A DNA stretch of 64,000 bases from Alnus glutinosa (GCF_958979055.1 NC_084896.1:3162001-3226000); one strand, 5' to 3'; shown: positions 1-12,486, counted from the first letter of the stretch. Notes: generated by a model not told the origin, from the letters alone. Made by a program: numbers and translations.

Positions 1-545
1 AATAAAAAAAGAAGGAATTTAATATATGGTTCTCAACTCTTTATCTTTCATGATGGCTGTGTAAAAAATATGGTTCTCTCCTCTTTTTCACGATGGCTGG
101 GAAGGGATGTAGAGAAGACGGCAAGCTCAGGCGGAGGGGGTCATTGGTGTTGGGGAGGGGGTGGCCGCTGTTGTGGATGTGGCCACCCCCTATTGTGGAG
201 GGGGTTTGCAAATTAGGGTTTTGTCATTTTTCCACCAATGTCATTGGTCTATCAAAGCTTTCAAAATCAGTGAGAGGCTTGACAAAGAAGATGAATTGGA
301 TTGAGGGAATCAGATTGCTGATAAAGGATATTACCCATAAAATGATCAATGAAATACGCAAATGGTGAAGAGCCTGCACTTGATTGACTGAAGATTTAAT
401 TAATGACTTTCAATTGCATTTGGGCATTTTGTGATTTACTACTTTTAAAATGGAGGTATTCTGAGGAACCAATATTATTTTATATCAAACCAACATGCTT
501 TGTAATTTTGTCTTTTGACACTATCAAAATGATGATTTGATGCAG
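1..545 (+). other. Intron of the kinesin gene, no exon seen
   Basis: The exon at 546 opens with the last base of a codon followed by codons for [13 protein letters not shown], directly after TTTGATGCAG, so the preceding bases are intron. A 91-codon open frame at 93-368 resembles no kinesin segment and is not counted as a gene. Confidence 0.6.
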
Positions 546-894
546 TAAGGGAAGACAGGGACACATCAATTACAGAGATTCTAAGCTGACACGCATACTG
601 CAGCCTTGCTTGGGTGGCAATGCTAGAACTGCCATCATTTGCACTTTGAGTCCTGCACGAAGCCATGTTGAGCAAACAAGAAACACTCTTTTGTTTGCTT
701 GTTGTGCAAAAGAAGTGACAACAAAAGCACAGGTCAATGTTGTCATGTCTGATAAGGCCTTGGTTAAGCATTTGCAGAAAGAGCTGGCTAGATTGGAGAG
801 TGAGTTGAGAAGTCCCGCCCCTGCTTCATCAACTTCTGATTATGCTTCCCTGCTGAGAAAGAAAGATCTCCGGATTGAAAAGGTTCTGACTTGC

Positions 895-939
<45 letters not shown>

Positions 940-3900
940 AATTTCCCCATAAATGCTGCCTAATTTCTTATGCTACTAACATTTACAGATTTTACTGTGT
1001 TTATGAGCCAAAAAAAAAAAAAGATATACCTTGTTTGGTTCGCCGCCTGTGTTGTTTGGAGGGAGGTTATTGAAAGCGTGTGATATATGATATGATTCTT
1101 AAGAAGCCAAGAAGGGTAGGAAATTAAAATTGTATGAAAAATGCCTAGTGATAAGACTATGAAGCTTTTCACGAAACAAAGTTCAACATACTTGCAATAC
1201 CCTACACAACCTTAAACCAAAAAAAAAAAAAAACTTGTGCCTCTCATAAGACTGAACTGTGTTTCTAGGACTCAGTCACTCATCTAAGGCGTGGGTGTCT
1301 GTCTAGGCCATTCATTCATCTACAATACCAAACTCAGTACCTGTTTTTATGCTTGACCAGATTCCTTGATAACTCCGAGGTAAAATAAAGTGTGTTAGAA
1401 ATCATATTGAATATAGATAAGTCACATTTTTCTTTCTGAAATTTCCACGTAGTAGCTGAAGAGAGTAAAGTACTCTCTAATGTTTTCATTTTTCTTTAGT
1501 TGAGTACATCTGATAGGTTTGTTTCCAGAAGTAGCTGCATCTGACTCCAACTGTGCCAATGCCAATGCTTTATCTCACACTTTCTGAAGTGTCTATTTAA
1601 CATCATCCGGGAGGCTAACTAACCATATGATCTAAATTCAAACACTACCTAAAGTATTTTACACCAAGATTTTTCTGTAGAAGCTAACATATAACCAACT
1701 TATAGCATTGACACTAGGAAATGGTGGTGAAAGATACATATAAATTGTACTTATCAAAAAAGAAAGATACATATAAATTATAAAGAGCAAGCAGCTTGTT
1801 AGGTATTGGCTAATTGGTTATATGGTTTGTCTATCATGCAGATGGAGAAGGAGATTAGAGAGCTAACTAAGCAACGAGATCTTGCTGAATCTCGGGTTCA
1901 GGATTTGCTACGCATGGTCGGAGATGAACAGAATTCAAGACAAGTAAATAATTTCCTAGTTATCATACAGTTTCATTGCATCTTCAGAATGCTGTTCAAA
2001 CTGCTAACTCTTGGTTTCTTCTCAATCAGGCCAGTATTAGTGATCATCATAAATCACAAGCGGGAGACCTGTCCGATGATGATTGTTCAGTGTCAGATTC
2101 ATCGAGTGTGGCTGGTTCTTATTATCCGAATGGAGGTGCCAGAAAGTTCAACAATCCTCATTATTATGATGGAGACAGCAGGAGCAATCCTGTGGACCCC
2201 TCCTACCAGCTTCGAGATAACACTGAAGACCATTCTCTTTCCGATGATACCTCTTCACCACTGTCAATTGGAAAGAAATTTATTAGATCTGATTTTATCC
2301 AGAGTCAAGAGAAGACTGCAGTTGGAACTGCAGAAGATCCTGATGACTACTGCAAGGAAGTTAGATGTATCGAGATGGAAGAGTCAAGCAAGAACAAGAA
2401 CTCTGAATCCCATGCCTTAAGAACTGGTGAAAATGAAGAAACACTGGCTTTGAGTGTGTCTGGGGATGTAAGTGGCCAGGAACTGATGTCGACTCCTGTG
2501 AATGGAAATAGAGAAGTAAGTCAAATCCAAAATGGTCTTGCATATGTTGCGTTGGAGCAGAAACTCCACAATATAAAAATGACTATTGATTCTATTTTCA
2601 GTTCTTACCCTGATAAACCATCTCCGCAGGCCATTGCAGCTGGTATGACAAGTGCTAGAGGCCTCAAGTTAACTAGGAGCTGGAGTTGTAGGGCAAATCT
2701 CATGACTGGTTCTTCTTTTCCTGAGACAGGAGAACAAATTGAGAGTACCCCGCCTAATGGATTGGAGAAAGGTTTCCCTGGAAGACCAGAAGAAGGTCTC
2801 AGAAGGAAGTTCCCTTTATTGACTTATGGTTCCAACAGTACGATCTTGTCAAGAAATGATTCTCAATCTTCTTCTGAAAGTGCTTCCATAGATGAGCTAA
2901 GATCACAGAGCATCAGAACTTCTGCGGAGGAAATTACTGGCATCCACACTTTTGTTGCAGGACTAAAGGAAATGGCCAAACTTGATTACGAGAAGCAACT
3001 TGTTGATGGTCAGGTAAGAAGATTCCTATTTGCTTGTATTTTGACTTTTTGGTGCTAATATTACTTTCTCATAAGAGATATGTTACATGTACATCTCGCA
3101 TAAATCTATTTTTAAAATTAACCATTTGGGTCCTACATATCCAATAGTTGTTCTTCTCATAAATGTTATTTTTATTTTCATCTATAAGTGGTCATCTTAT
3201 ATTTTGCATACGCCATTTAGTTGTTCCTTGTGGCATATATCGGTGGTGTTAATGGATTCAAGAGAATGTGAAATTGAACATTACACATTTCTGTTATCCT
3301 TTTGGTATGTGTCACTTGGAAATCTATCGTACTTATGTCAATAAGGGGTGGGAAGAACTGAAGACTGTTGCTATGATGATACATGTCAAGAAGTACATGT
3401 AGGCTGGAGCACTTTTGTATAATGAATTATGTATTATACTCATTTACAGTAGCATGATATTGCAACTCATGTTACGCTTGTACAGTCTTGGCAAATGTTA
3501 ATAGAATTGTAAATTGCAAATTTTAGTTACCTTGGGCAGGTTTGTCTCTCATGAATTTTGCTTCCTCCATTTTGTGTACAAATGCTAGGTTCAGGAAACA
3601 GGACAAACAGTTGATAAGTTTGGAAAGGCTGTGAAAGATGTAGGAGTTGATCCAATGTTTCCAGCACTGGAAGCTCCTTCAGATTGGCCTCTGGAATTTG
3701 AGAGGCAGCAGAAAATGATTCTTGAACTATGGAAAACTTGCAATGTGTCATTAGTCCACAGAACCTACTTCTTCCTGCTCTTCAAGGGTGATCCAACGGA
3801 TTCCATTTACCTGGGGGTGGAGCTAAGGAGACTGTCTTTCCTCAAGAAAACATTTTCTAATGGAAGTCAGGCTGTGGAAGATGGTCGGACTCTCACACAG

Positions 3901-4601
3901 GCTTCAAGGTTCTCTGTCTCTCTCTCTGCCTCTCTCTCCCCTGTGTGCATAATCATCTTTCGAGAAGTTGCATCCTAATAATGTGTCTAAACTGGAGTAT
4001 AAAATTCAGTATAGAACTGGCCAAGTGAGCTTTTTGCTTGCTATGTCTTTGAAAAAACCCAATGAGTCTAAATCTGAAAGTTTAGGATGAGAAAATTTTC
4101 TATGGATACCTATTTAACTTTCTTAATTAAATATTATTGAAGTTCCCAATTTTTCTTGGAACTTTTCCACCCTCCAATCAGAGGCTAAGTAGAAATTAAA
4201 CTTCGTGTTCCTTGCAAGATAGATATTGCTCCACAATTGTTTTATGCGTATGAACTAACATGGTTGTGTGGAGAGACAGCATGAAGGCTCTTCGTCGTGA
4301 GAGAGAGATGCTGAGCAAGCTGATGCAGAAAAGGTTTTCAGAAGAAGAGAGAAAGAGACTTTACCAGAGGTGGGGTATTGCGTTGGACTCAAAGCGCCGG
4401 AGGCTACAGCTGGCCAACCAACTATGGAGCAACACCAACAATATGAATCTCATCATAGAGAGTGCTGCCATTATTGCAAAGCTTATCAGGTTTGTAGAGC
4501 AGGGGCGAGCCCTCAAAGAGATGTTTGGGCTTAGCTTCACACCTACACTTGCAAAGCGGCGATCCTTTAACTGGAAAAACAGCAAGGCATCCCTTCTGTA
4601 A
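546..4601 (+). CDS. KIN-7 (NACK-type) kinesin-like protein, 3' part, 5' end outside window
   Basis: Plus-strand microtubule motor of the plant KIN-7 family. Exons in the window: 546-882, 1842-1943, 2030-3013, 3589-3908 and 4280-4601 (stop TAA). All junctions are GT..AG and in frame, giving about 687 C-terminal residues. The first exon holds the end of the motor domain ([11 protein letters not shown], then [16 protein letters not shown]) and the neck. It is followed by a charged coiled coil ([19 protein letters not shown]), a long Ser/Asp-rich linker, and the C-terminal DUF3490 region typical of NPK1-activating kinesins ([37 protein letters not shown]). The P-loop and switch regions, roughly 300 residues, must lie upstream of base 1. 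The closest Arabidopsis relatives by recall are KIN-7E/F/G (At2g21300, At4g38950, At3g51150). Family members act in cytokinesis or microtubule organisation; which role applies here cannot be read from sequence. Confidence 0.93.
893..939. repeat. Compound (CT)n(CA)n microsatellite in kinesin intron
   Basis: A CT run with one CCC interruption passes into eight or nine CA units, starting about 10 bases after the splice donor at 883. It could vary in length between individuals. Confidence 0.9.
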
Positions 4602-4819
4602 GCTTGTTTTATGCCCCCCCCCACATACATGTACAATTGTAGAGGTGATTTGTTGAATTGGACTGCCCATATAGCATTCTTTTCACGATCGAGATTGAGG
4701 CAGATTGTCTATGATTGTAATAGCAACTCTAAAAATCTGGCTTTCTGGTTTTGGTGTATCTTTCATGAATATAATATGTGCTTGTCAATTTCTGGTGTCT
4801 GCAAAGTGACTTGATCACC

Positions 4820-5042
4820 TTCTCTCTCTCTCTCTCTCTCATTTTTTTTTTTGGCTTAAATGGCGCAACTAATTTGAGGATTAATTTCATGGTCTAGATT
4901 ATATTTTAATGATCTAATGGTTTATATATTGTCACATGGTAAATATATTGCCACATCATTTCAAAATTTTAAATGATGTGACACAATATACAACGTTAGA
5001 TGTAATAAAATAAAATCCATACCATAAAATGGATTATTTCCA
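4820..5042. repeat. (CT)n tract and MITE-like inverted repeat
   Basis: A CT tract and T run (4820-4852) are followed by a foldback. ATATTGCCACATCATTT and AAATGATGTGACACAATAT face each other around 4947-4994. Weaker outer arms run from about 4878 to 5042 (GGATTAATTTCATGGT against the complement of ATAAAATGGATTATTTCC). No clear TSD was found. Confidence 0.45.
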
Positions 5043-5459
5043 TTTTGCTTGAAATGTAGAAGAGGATCTTATTATGTCAAAAAATCAATTAACCAATCAC
5101 ACATTAATGAACCAATCAACCAATCGGATGGAAATTAATCCCCATTCCTTTCTAAAAATAATGGGCCAGCCATATGACCTAATTGCACAACAAAACATCT
5201 TGATTTCATAATTTCATCTTCTGATTTTAATTAACCTTTTCAAATATAGACCAGCAAAAATTTGAAGAATAAAATAGTAAGGAAAAAGAATTTTCTTAAC
5301 ATTGTTTGGAAGGAATCAAGATCTTCTAGATTTTCTAAGGTTAGTTTATTGTGAACTTTTTAAAATCTTAATTCTAATTTTTAGTCAAGCGGTTTGGATT
5401 TGTTATCTTAATTGTTATTAATTCATATATTACAAAGTTGTATGGTGAGATAATAAAAT

Positions 5460-5690
5460 CTAAATGGTTAAGATAAGGTGCTGACGTGCCACTTTTTTAA
5501 ATGACGTAGCCTAATATATATGTGCCAATGATGTGTAATATCTAAATGATTTGGACCTTTTAATGTGGCATGACTCATTTGTTATGCCACATGTATCAAT
5601 CTTATTGGCTATTATGTGGACCCACGTCAGCATCTATTTTTTTTTTTTTTTTTTATTCAAATCATTGGACGGCATGGATCATTTTGGACA
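5460..5690. repeat. Possible foldback element between kinesin and CIB22 genes
   Basis: GGTGCTGACGTG near 5478 is mirrored by CACGTCAGCATC near 5623. Inside, ATGTGGCAT and ATGCCACAT form a smaller hairpin (about 5563-5592). A T18 run follows the right arm. This looks like a degenerate MITE. The rest of 4602-5850 is AT-rich with nothing gene-like. Confidence 0.35.
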
Positions 5691-5770
5691 GTTTACAGGC
5701 TACAGCTGGCACAAGTGCAAACCACAAATCACAAGACCAAAAATGTAATCTTCCCAAAATTATAATTAAA

Positions 5771-5917
5771 AAACCCTAATTATAAAATTATGCTAACAAA
5801 TCTAGAAACTCCTTTGGCGAATGGCTAAAGGGTCTGTGGATGTGGATAGAATTACTTAATGGGCCACAGGTTGTTTTCTTTGGATCTTAACCCATCGCAT
5901 AGGAGGCCAATTGGGCC
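5771..5917 (+). promoter_or_regulatory. Telo-box and two site II elements upstream of CIB22
   Basis: AAACCCTAA (telo-box) lies at 5771-5779 and TGGGCC (site II) at 5860-5865 and 5912-5917, about 120-270 bases before the ATG at 6039. Telo-box plus site II is a known promoter pairing for plant ribosomal-protein genes and nuclear genes for mitochondrial proteins (TCP-type factors bind site II). A (GA)n tract ends at the start codon and is probably 5' UTR. Function is inferred from the motifs only. Confidence 0.55.
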
Positions 5918-6038
5918 AATCACAGAACCAACAAAGACTCGTGGAAACGGTGTCGTTCTCGTATCACTGCCTTTGACAAACCCAACCTGAAGGGGAGCAA
6001 GCAGAGAGAACGAAGAGTCTAGAGAGAGAGAGAGAGAG

Positions 6039-9000
6039 ATGAGCTTGACCTCAACAGCAGGGTACGTCGCTCGGAGAGCAGCGCAGAAGGAGAGGGTTCG
6101 GATCCTGTACAGGCAAGCTCTCAAGGACAAGCTCAACTGGGCCGTCCATCGCCACATCTTCTACCAAGATGTACTCACTCACCATCATGATCGTCATTCT
6201 TCACAATCTATTCCATTTCCAATCCGATCTCGTTGAAATCTCAGTTCGCCTCACTTTTGACCTTTTCAATTTGTGATTTTTCTCTGTTTCAGGCTTCAGA
6301 GCTCCGCGAGCGTTTTGACGCCAACAAACACGTGGTTCGTTCTCTTCAAATTTTTGCTTCTATTTGTCTGTACATAGTTTATTTTTGTACAAAAATTGAT
6401 ATGTTTAGCTCATAGTAGAGTAATGTAGTAGCATATTTGCTCCTTTTTTTTAAAAAAAAATAAAAATAAAAATAAAATTATATCTGAAAAGAAAGAAAAA
6501 AATCGCGGATAATCATATCATATTTCTCGGTCTTATGAAAAATTTGCTGCTTTTTAAATTTTTTCTAAAAAAAAAAGTTGGATGGGAGCTAGTCAAATGG
6601 TTGGGATGAGGATTTGTTTAATCTGATTTTTTAGCGTAAACGGAGATTTAAAAGATTCTGCATTTTACCAAAATCGGTAGTAGATTTCTCGTAGTTAGTT
6701 GGAGTGAATGATTATAGTCGTATTTTCATAGAGAAGGAACTCTGGGTGAACGGCGTGTGTGAAGGTATTTCTGTGACATAGTTATATTCTGTACTTGTGT
6801 TTTTAAAATAAATGGTGATTTAAGATGATATCTGAGCTAAGGTCCGGAGCTCAAATTTTGAGTCCACAGTTTACCCAATTTTCAATTAAAATTCCCTACA
6901 TGTTTTCTTGGAAAACACATGAGAGACAGTGTAAAAGTATTAATTAAATAATGAAATTTATCATTTCTTATTAATTTAAGCTTTTGGGATAAGTGGGTGA
7001 TTTAATGGTACTCATGGTTAATACCTGAGTTTTGTTGTTCAAATTTAGTACAAATATTTTAAAAAGCTAATAAATAATAATAAGCAGGCATGCTTGGCCG
7101 ACTGCAATTGCTGCTTATTGTAATCGGTTTGACGATATCTTAACCATGCCTGAATTATAAACCTATTTGTGTATGTATAAAGTCCATGTCCTTTGACTGA
7201 CTGTAAATACCGAAGTGAGAAGCTCATTCCTAGTTCAAGGCTTGCGATAATGTTACTTGATTGTTATGAAAGAATGAAATGGCAAAATGCTATTAGAATC
7301 AAAACTATATGATGTGCTGTTTCCGTTTCCTGCAGGTGTTTATAAAACAGTGATGTGAGCTGGGCAATATATCTCTTGCTCACAGTTCATATATTATTCA
7401 TATTTAGTTTCATATTTCCCTTGCTTAATTCTCCAGAGTCCAGATCCTGCAGTTGTTTTCATATGACTATAGAACATGTAGACCAGAACAGAAGTTCGCA
7501 TGATATGATAATCTATAGTATGTGAAGAACTGGTCTGCTGAGTTTAAGAAGCCGTATAAGTGATGCAAGTTTTAATAATGGTACTAATATGATGTTGCTG
7601 CTGCTGCTGATGATGATTCCCTTAATGTACTCGAATATTGGGAGTTCACAGCACATCTTTGTCACTTAACTCTGTTCCTTTTGTTGCTTCTATGTTGTTT
7701 TATTTTATTTCAGTGGTGGATTTGCAGGAAGACCCTGACACAATTGATAGACTGATAGCTGATGGTGAAGCTAGCTACAATAAGTGGCGGCACCCTGATC
7801 CTTATATTGGTAAGCAGTATGGTGGAAGCCCCAGAATCTAAAATCTCGTTTAGGCTGCAGTTTGTTGGTGTCTGATTCAGAAATTAGGATTAAAAATACA
7901 GGAACTTGTACTTCATCACCTCAGTGAGAAATTTTGAGTGTTTATTGGTGGCATGTTGACCATATTCCAAAAGGTCTTGAAATTATGGGCAAAGAGAGAA
8001 ATTCCATCCACTCTATTTTTTTTGGATCTTAACATGTATATCAAGTTTATGGTAGCTTGTAAAATTTGGAGTTCATAAAATTCTTGGCACATTAGACAAA
8101 TTTGTATGCATTGACTTGAGGATGAAGGCTTTTTGAATATGTATTAAATTCTGTTAGGTTATCTTCATACGAGGAATGCTAGACATCCAAACATTTTTTT
8201 TTTTTTTCAGAATTTGGTTCCAACCTGATGTGTTACAATCCCATGAGATCTATTATTTTGGGAAATGTGCCACAATTTCATAGGATTGTGACACATCAGG
8301 TTGGAAACAAATTCTGGAAGAAAGTGTTAGGATCTCAAGCACTTCTCTTTTCAGATTATGTTGATGTTGCTCTTATTATTGTCATATGGACTTAAGATGA
8401 TTTATGTGATTCTCAGAATATGTCATAAATTATGCCTATCTTTTTAGTTTTAAGTCTACCTATGCAGTTTGAAGCTCACTTATTCCTATCATCATATGTA
8501 TATTTTTTTTTTCCCTTCGTTTTGTGCAGTTCCTTGGGCTCCTGGTGGTTCCAAGTTCACTCGAAACCCAATTCCACCATCTGGGGTAAGTCATTATGAT
8601 AGTTCATTATTTGGCTTATCAAATTTGTTTTCCTTCCTCTTTTAACTAGTTTACTTCTTCATTTCCATGGACATATATGGATGTGGAATAACTTATTCCC
8701 AGTTACCATTTCATGTAAATGGGAGAATTAGGAATATATGGAAATGGATAGGTAATCTTAAACTTGGTCATTCGTCTAAAAAAAAAAAAAAAATTAAACT
8801 TGGTCATCACCTTTTTTCCCCCCTGAAAAATATCAATTTTATCTTTTAATTATGTTGATTGTGTAACTGTGGGCCTATAGGATTTTTTTTTTTGGTACTT
8901 GGAACTGGAAGAATTCTAACATATGAGCGTTCCACCTATTCCTCTTACATGGCATTCCAAAACTGGAATTTATAATGCCAGAAGGTATGAAAAAGAAAGA

Positions 9001-9264
9001 GGGAACTTCAATATGTTCAAGAAAAGGGTTGTGTTTTCATGTATTGGTTTGCCCATGTATTTTTATGTTCCATTATCCTCTCAGGTTGTGAAGTGTAAGT
9101 GTTTGTATTGTAGATTGGCGGATTTTTCAGTGCAATCAGGAGGCTCTAGAATTCACCATACTTTCAAGTTAATGTGATTTACATTTGTTCGACACGGTTG
9201 TGATATTTTGTCGTTCATGCAGATTGAGATAGTGTACAACTATGGTCGAGAAGATAATGACTGA
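6039..9264 (+). CDS. CIB22: Complex I LYR-motif subunit B22 / NDUFB9
   Basis: Accessory subunit of the mitochondrial NADH:ubiquinone oxidoreductase membrane arm. Five coding exons: 6039-6170, 6293-6334, 7728-7809, 8530-8585 and 9223-9264 (TGA). They sum to 354 nt, or 117 aa, the length I recall for Arabidopsis CIB22 (At4g34700). Every junction is GT..AG and in frame. The protein starts MSLTSTAGYVARRAAQ and carries the LYR tripeptide at residues 23-25 (RVRILYRQALK), which in the family contacts the mitochondrial acyl carrier protein. It then shows WAVHRHIFY, SYNKWRHPDPYIVPWAPGG and the tail EIVYNYGREDND. Upstream site II and telo-box motifs fit a nuclear gene for a mitochondrial protein. A possible extra 3' exon is described separately. 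Confidence 0.96.
8175..8340. mobile_element. Foldback MITE in CIB22 intron 3
   Basis: CAGAATTTGGTTCCAACCTG (about 8208) is mirrored by CAGGTTGGAAACAAATTCTG (about 8298). The arms continue through TGTTACAATCC and GGATTGTGACA, giving a hairpin of roughly 110-160 bp with a T run at the left. It lies wholly in the intron between 7809 and 8530. TSD not resolved. Confidence 0.6.
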
Positions 9265-9670
9265 ACCTTCTTCCTTTTTATGGCAATGAATAAAGGTTAG
9301 TCATATGATTAGTTGCTTTACATGTGATACATGCTGCTCTTTTTTTGTAAGTTTAGATTTGAGATTGCAGCTTATATCAACTTTTTAAACGTCCAAATTG
9401 TGTTGATAGACTTTTTTTTTAGTACAACTGCATAAATCATTGCAACAGGTTTGAATAAATATGAGATAGAGAGCAATGGAATTTTAGGTCAATTTAGATT
9501 TTGGTTCTTTGTGATTGATGTTCCTGATTTGTTGGGAAAATATTATCTAAGATATCGCCGCGTCTTGTTGGTCATTACCCTCAAGAATTTATTTTTAGCA
9601 AAGTGTTCCCTTTTGACACGCACAGACAAACCCTAGCTAGTACTGCCGATGGTGATCAAATGGAAGACTT

Positions 9671-9706
<36 letters not shown>

Positions 9707-10043
9707 GTGTAAGATTTCGTTTTGATATATATATTTTTTATTTTGTTACTGTTGCAGATTGAGAAGATCAATGACTGATGATGATGATCAAGGCTGGTGG
9801 TGTCTTTGATGTGTTTCTTGTGTGATGCCAGATGGTGGCTTTGAACTATGAATGCTTTTGAGATATGTTCAGTTGCTCATTAATGTGTACTTGGTTTTCC
9901 CTTGAAATGGGTCATTGAAAGAACCAAAGTGTTAGCTTAACATGCTACATAATTGCAACTTCAGCATAACTTGTTTAATGAACAACTCTATTCATTCCGT
10001 CCCTGATCCCTCCCCCCTTCCCTGCATTTTTCACAGCCTGCAA
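9265..10043 (+). other. CIB22 3' flank with possible 3' UTR intron or alternative last exon
   Basis: After the stop at 9264 there is an AATAAA (about 9289) and then AAAG|GTTAGT near 9296, a usable donor. At about 9757 TTGTTGCAG precedes ATTGAGAAGATCAATGACTGA, which opens with the same ATTGAGA as the real last exon and reaches an in-frame stop. Either the 3' UTR is spliced here or an alternative terminal exon ends the protein in IEKIND. A (CT)n tract lies at about 9672-9702. Confidence 0.35.
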
Positions 10044-10051
10044 TGGACAAC

Positions 10052-10965
10052 TTTTTTTTTTTTTTTTTTTTTTTTGAACAAATAGCACAGTGCCATCTTC
10101 ATTACTAAGAAACCGCCCCAAAGGGTATACAATCAGGACGACTATTACAGAGAAAAACAGGTACCCAAATACAAGCTACTAATGCCCAAAGGCGAAGAAC
10201 AGAGCACGAAGGCCATCGGAGTGATTAGAGAAAAAGATTCTCTATCCACAAAGCTAAAAACCTAGCTTAAAGCAGCTACCATTATAGTAGACTGTGATCA
10301 AAGACAAGAATATACAATTTAAGACAAACAGAAAACCCCCAAAAACAAGAACCGGAAGAACCGCCGCCGGAGCCGACTCGTGTAGAGCACGCTCATTCTC
10401 CGGGAACCTCCTTGCGTCGGACAACCTTTAAAAGTCCAGATCATCACCATTCGAGATCGGAGAAGTGAACGGTGACCCACACGCGCATGATCAGGGATAT
10501 AAAACCCTCGGCGCGTGCTGGTCACGCGTCAAAACCAGAATGAACCGCACGGGCTCTTCAAATGACCACCATGACCAGAGAAGGCCGGTGACCACAACAG
10601 AAAGGTCTTTGTCGGAGAAATTCCAGCCGAGTCTTGTAGATCTAGCTTTGACATCTCTGCAGGAAACCACCAACACCCGCCATTCACCACGGACCTAGAC
10701 CAGAAATCTCCTGTTTGCACCAACACACAACAACAAAACAAAGAAAACGAAACTACCTCCACCGGATCTAGTTCCGGGGATAAAAAACCACCACTGGAAA
10801 CAAAATCAGGGGGACAAAAATCATCCTCGCCCACGGAGGCTCAGGGACAAAACCAGCGCCGAGAGGGGGAGGCGTGAGGCCTCACCCTCCTGCGAAATCA
10901 TCTCACACAGAGGTCTCTCTCTCTAGAAGTTTCAGACGTTCTCTCTCTAAAAGACGTATTTTTGT
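10052..10965 (-). mobile_element. Short non-autonomous LINE-derived element, complete with TSD
   Basis: On the plus strand the insertion reads T(n)GAACAAAT at its left end, the complement of a 3' end ATTTGTTC followed by a poly(A) tail. It ends at the right in CT-rich sequence (TCTCTCTCTAAAAGACG), typical of plant LINE 5' leaders. The 8-base word TGGACAAC stands immediately outside both ends (10044-10051 and 10966-10973), the expected target-site duplication. No reverse transcriptase or endonuclease frame is present. The body is about 0.9 kb and more GC-rich than its surroundings. Related ends are seen at 38384-39290 and 58738-59427. Confidence 0.65.
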
Positions 10966-10973
10966 TGGACAAC

Positions 10974-11688
10974 TATGCAACATTAATCAGGGTCGATATC
11001 AACATTAATTTTGTGAGGAGGATGTTTCGTATGCTGTGTGTTTGTGTTTTAAAATTACACGGTTATCAATGCACATTAATGCTCAGACAAGAGCACAGCT
11101 AGCATTCTGGACAAAACTGAAAAAAAAATAATAATAAAAAATTGTGAGGTAAAATTTTTATTTTCAAGGAATTATAATAATATTTAAAAAAAAAATTGGG
11201 AAAAACATGGTGGCCACCATGTAGCTCCGCCAACATGGAAATGGAGAAAGTCAAAGAACATACTTTTTTTTTTGTTTCCTGCAAGAGCTTAATATCAGTT
11301 AATTTAGGTCTTCAACAGCCAAACACGTAGTATTAACCAAATTAACCAAATGAATCAACCATTTGAAGGTCATACAATTTTCCCTCCAAAGAAGCCTGCA
11401 CATCTTTGTAATCCCACCTGGGGCTTTACGCTGTCCAATCATCAATGTGCCAAACATCTTTCTCATGTCAATAATTCACCGTCAATACCATTCTTGATTG
11501 GAAATAGAAATGGATTAAGACATTTAATTTCGAAACATAAACATATCCACAAACCTAAAATGTTGGATGTGGACTTGATATAAATTTATCAAAAGAGATG
11601 GGTTTGTTTGTTATACATGCATACCCGAAATATCAAGTCCCATTACCATTTTATGTTACCATGTGCTTTAGTCTTTCTCTTGGCTAAG
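10974..11688. other. Intergenic, nothing recognised
   Basis: AT-rich sequence with T and A runs. Short open frames here show no recognisable domain. The promoter of the membrane-protein gene at 11689 should lie in its right part, but I found no convincing TATA box. Confidence 0.5.
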
Positions 11689-12057
11689 ATGGATGACGAA
11701 GCAGCAAGCACCGAGGTGAGGAAGATGATCCGACGAGGCGCTGCAGCTGTGTGTGCAGTCGCCTTGCCTGTAGCCGGGCTTCTGGTCATCATGGCCATTC
11801 TCTTATGGACCATTCGCTCTGGATTTGAAGCTGCTGCTGAAACTCAAAGATATACTGATGACGAGGAAGGCTGCAGCCAGTGGGCTTTCCACGTTGGAGT
11901 TGTAACCATGTTCTTTGGTTTCTTGTTTCTGGCTCTTGGGATTCCCATACTTGCTGACTTGTTTCTAAAATTGTCAGAACGGTTGCACCAGCAAGAGGAG
12001 CAAAATGGCACTCATCCAGGTAGCAACATGAAAGCTGATATATCTCCTTGGATATAG
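11689..12057 (+). CDS. Small two-pass membrane protein, unrecognised (paralogue A)
   Basis: A 122-aa single-exon frame starting MDDEAASTEVRKMIRRG and ending ISPWI. I do not recognise the family. Two hydrophobic spans are clear: about residues 18-40 (AVCAVALPVAGLLVIMAILL) and about 70-95 (GVVTMFFGFLFLALGIPILA). A basic stretch precedes the first, and a charged, Gln-rich tail follows (LSERLHQQEEQNGTH). The next frame downstream (12487-12798) is related, and shared positions between two diverged copies are the main support for coding. The ATG at 11689 is preferred because the upstream in-frame extension shares nothing with the paralogue. Additional exons cannot be excluded. Confidence 0.6.
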   Translation: MDDEAASTEVRKMIRRGAAAVCAVALPVAGLLVIMAILLWTIRSGFEAAAETQRYTDDEEGCSQWAFHVGVVTMFFGFLFLALGIPILADLFLKLSERLHQQEEQNGTHPGSNMKADISPWI

Positions 12058-12486
12058 GATCACCATAACAATTTAGCCCTCCGTTTCTGTTTTACTTATT
12101 TTCCCATCCTGTTCTAGTAAATGAATTGCATTGAAAAATATATATAAAAAAAGAAATCTGGAAAGGTCAGAAGGGTGAAGAATGAATACCACAGGCTTAC
12201 TCTCTGGGATTTGAAGCTATATAAATCCCCCACAACCAAAATTATGGTAAAAGGGAATCTACTTTGAATTGTCTTGTCCAACCCCATCAACACAAAACTT
12301 GGCAGAAGCAAAAATGAATTATAAAGCACTAATGAAACCAAACAAAGGTCTGTTTTCGTAGATCTATCCTGTGAGCTTTTTCCGCCATCTGCACTCACAA
12401 CTCTGCTTTACTTGCTTTATCTCTTTAATTCTCTTCAAGTTTTCTGAACGAAAATATCATATGTGAACAATGAAGCAGCAAGGGAG

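Noticed and set aside
93..368. 91-codon frame at the left edge as an extra kinesin exon
   Set aside because: No similarity to the motor domain and no proper splice sites. The true exon starts at 546.
1806..2420. 204-codon plus-strand frame across kinesin exons
   Set aside because: It reads through an intron and then in the wrong frame of the exon at 2030-3013, which encodes kinesin sequence.
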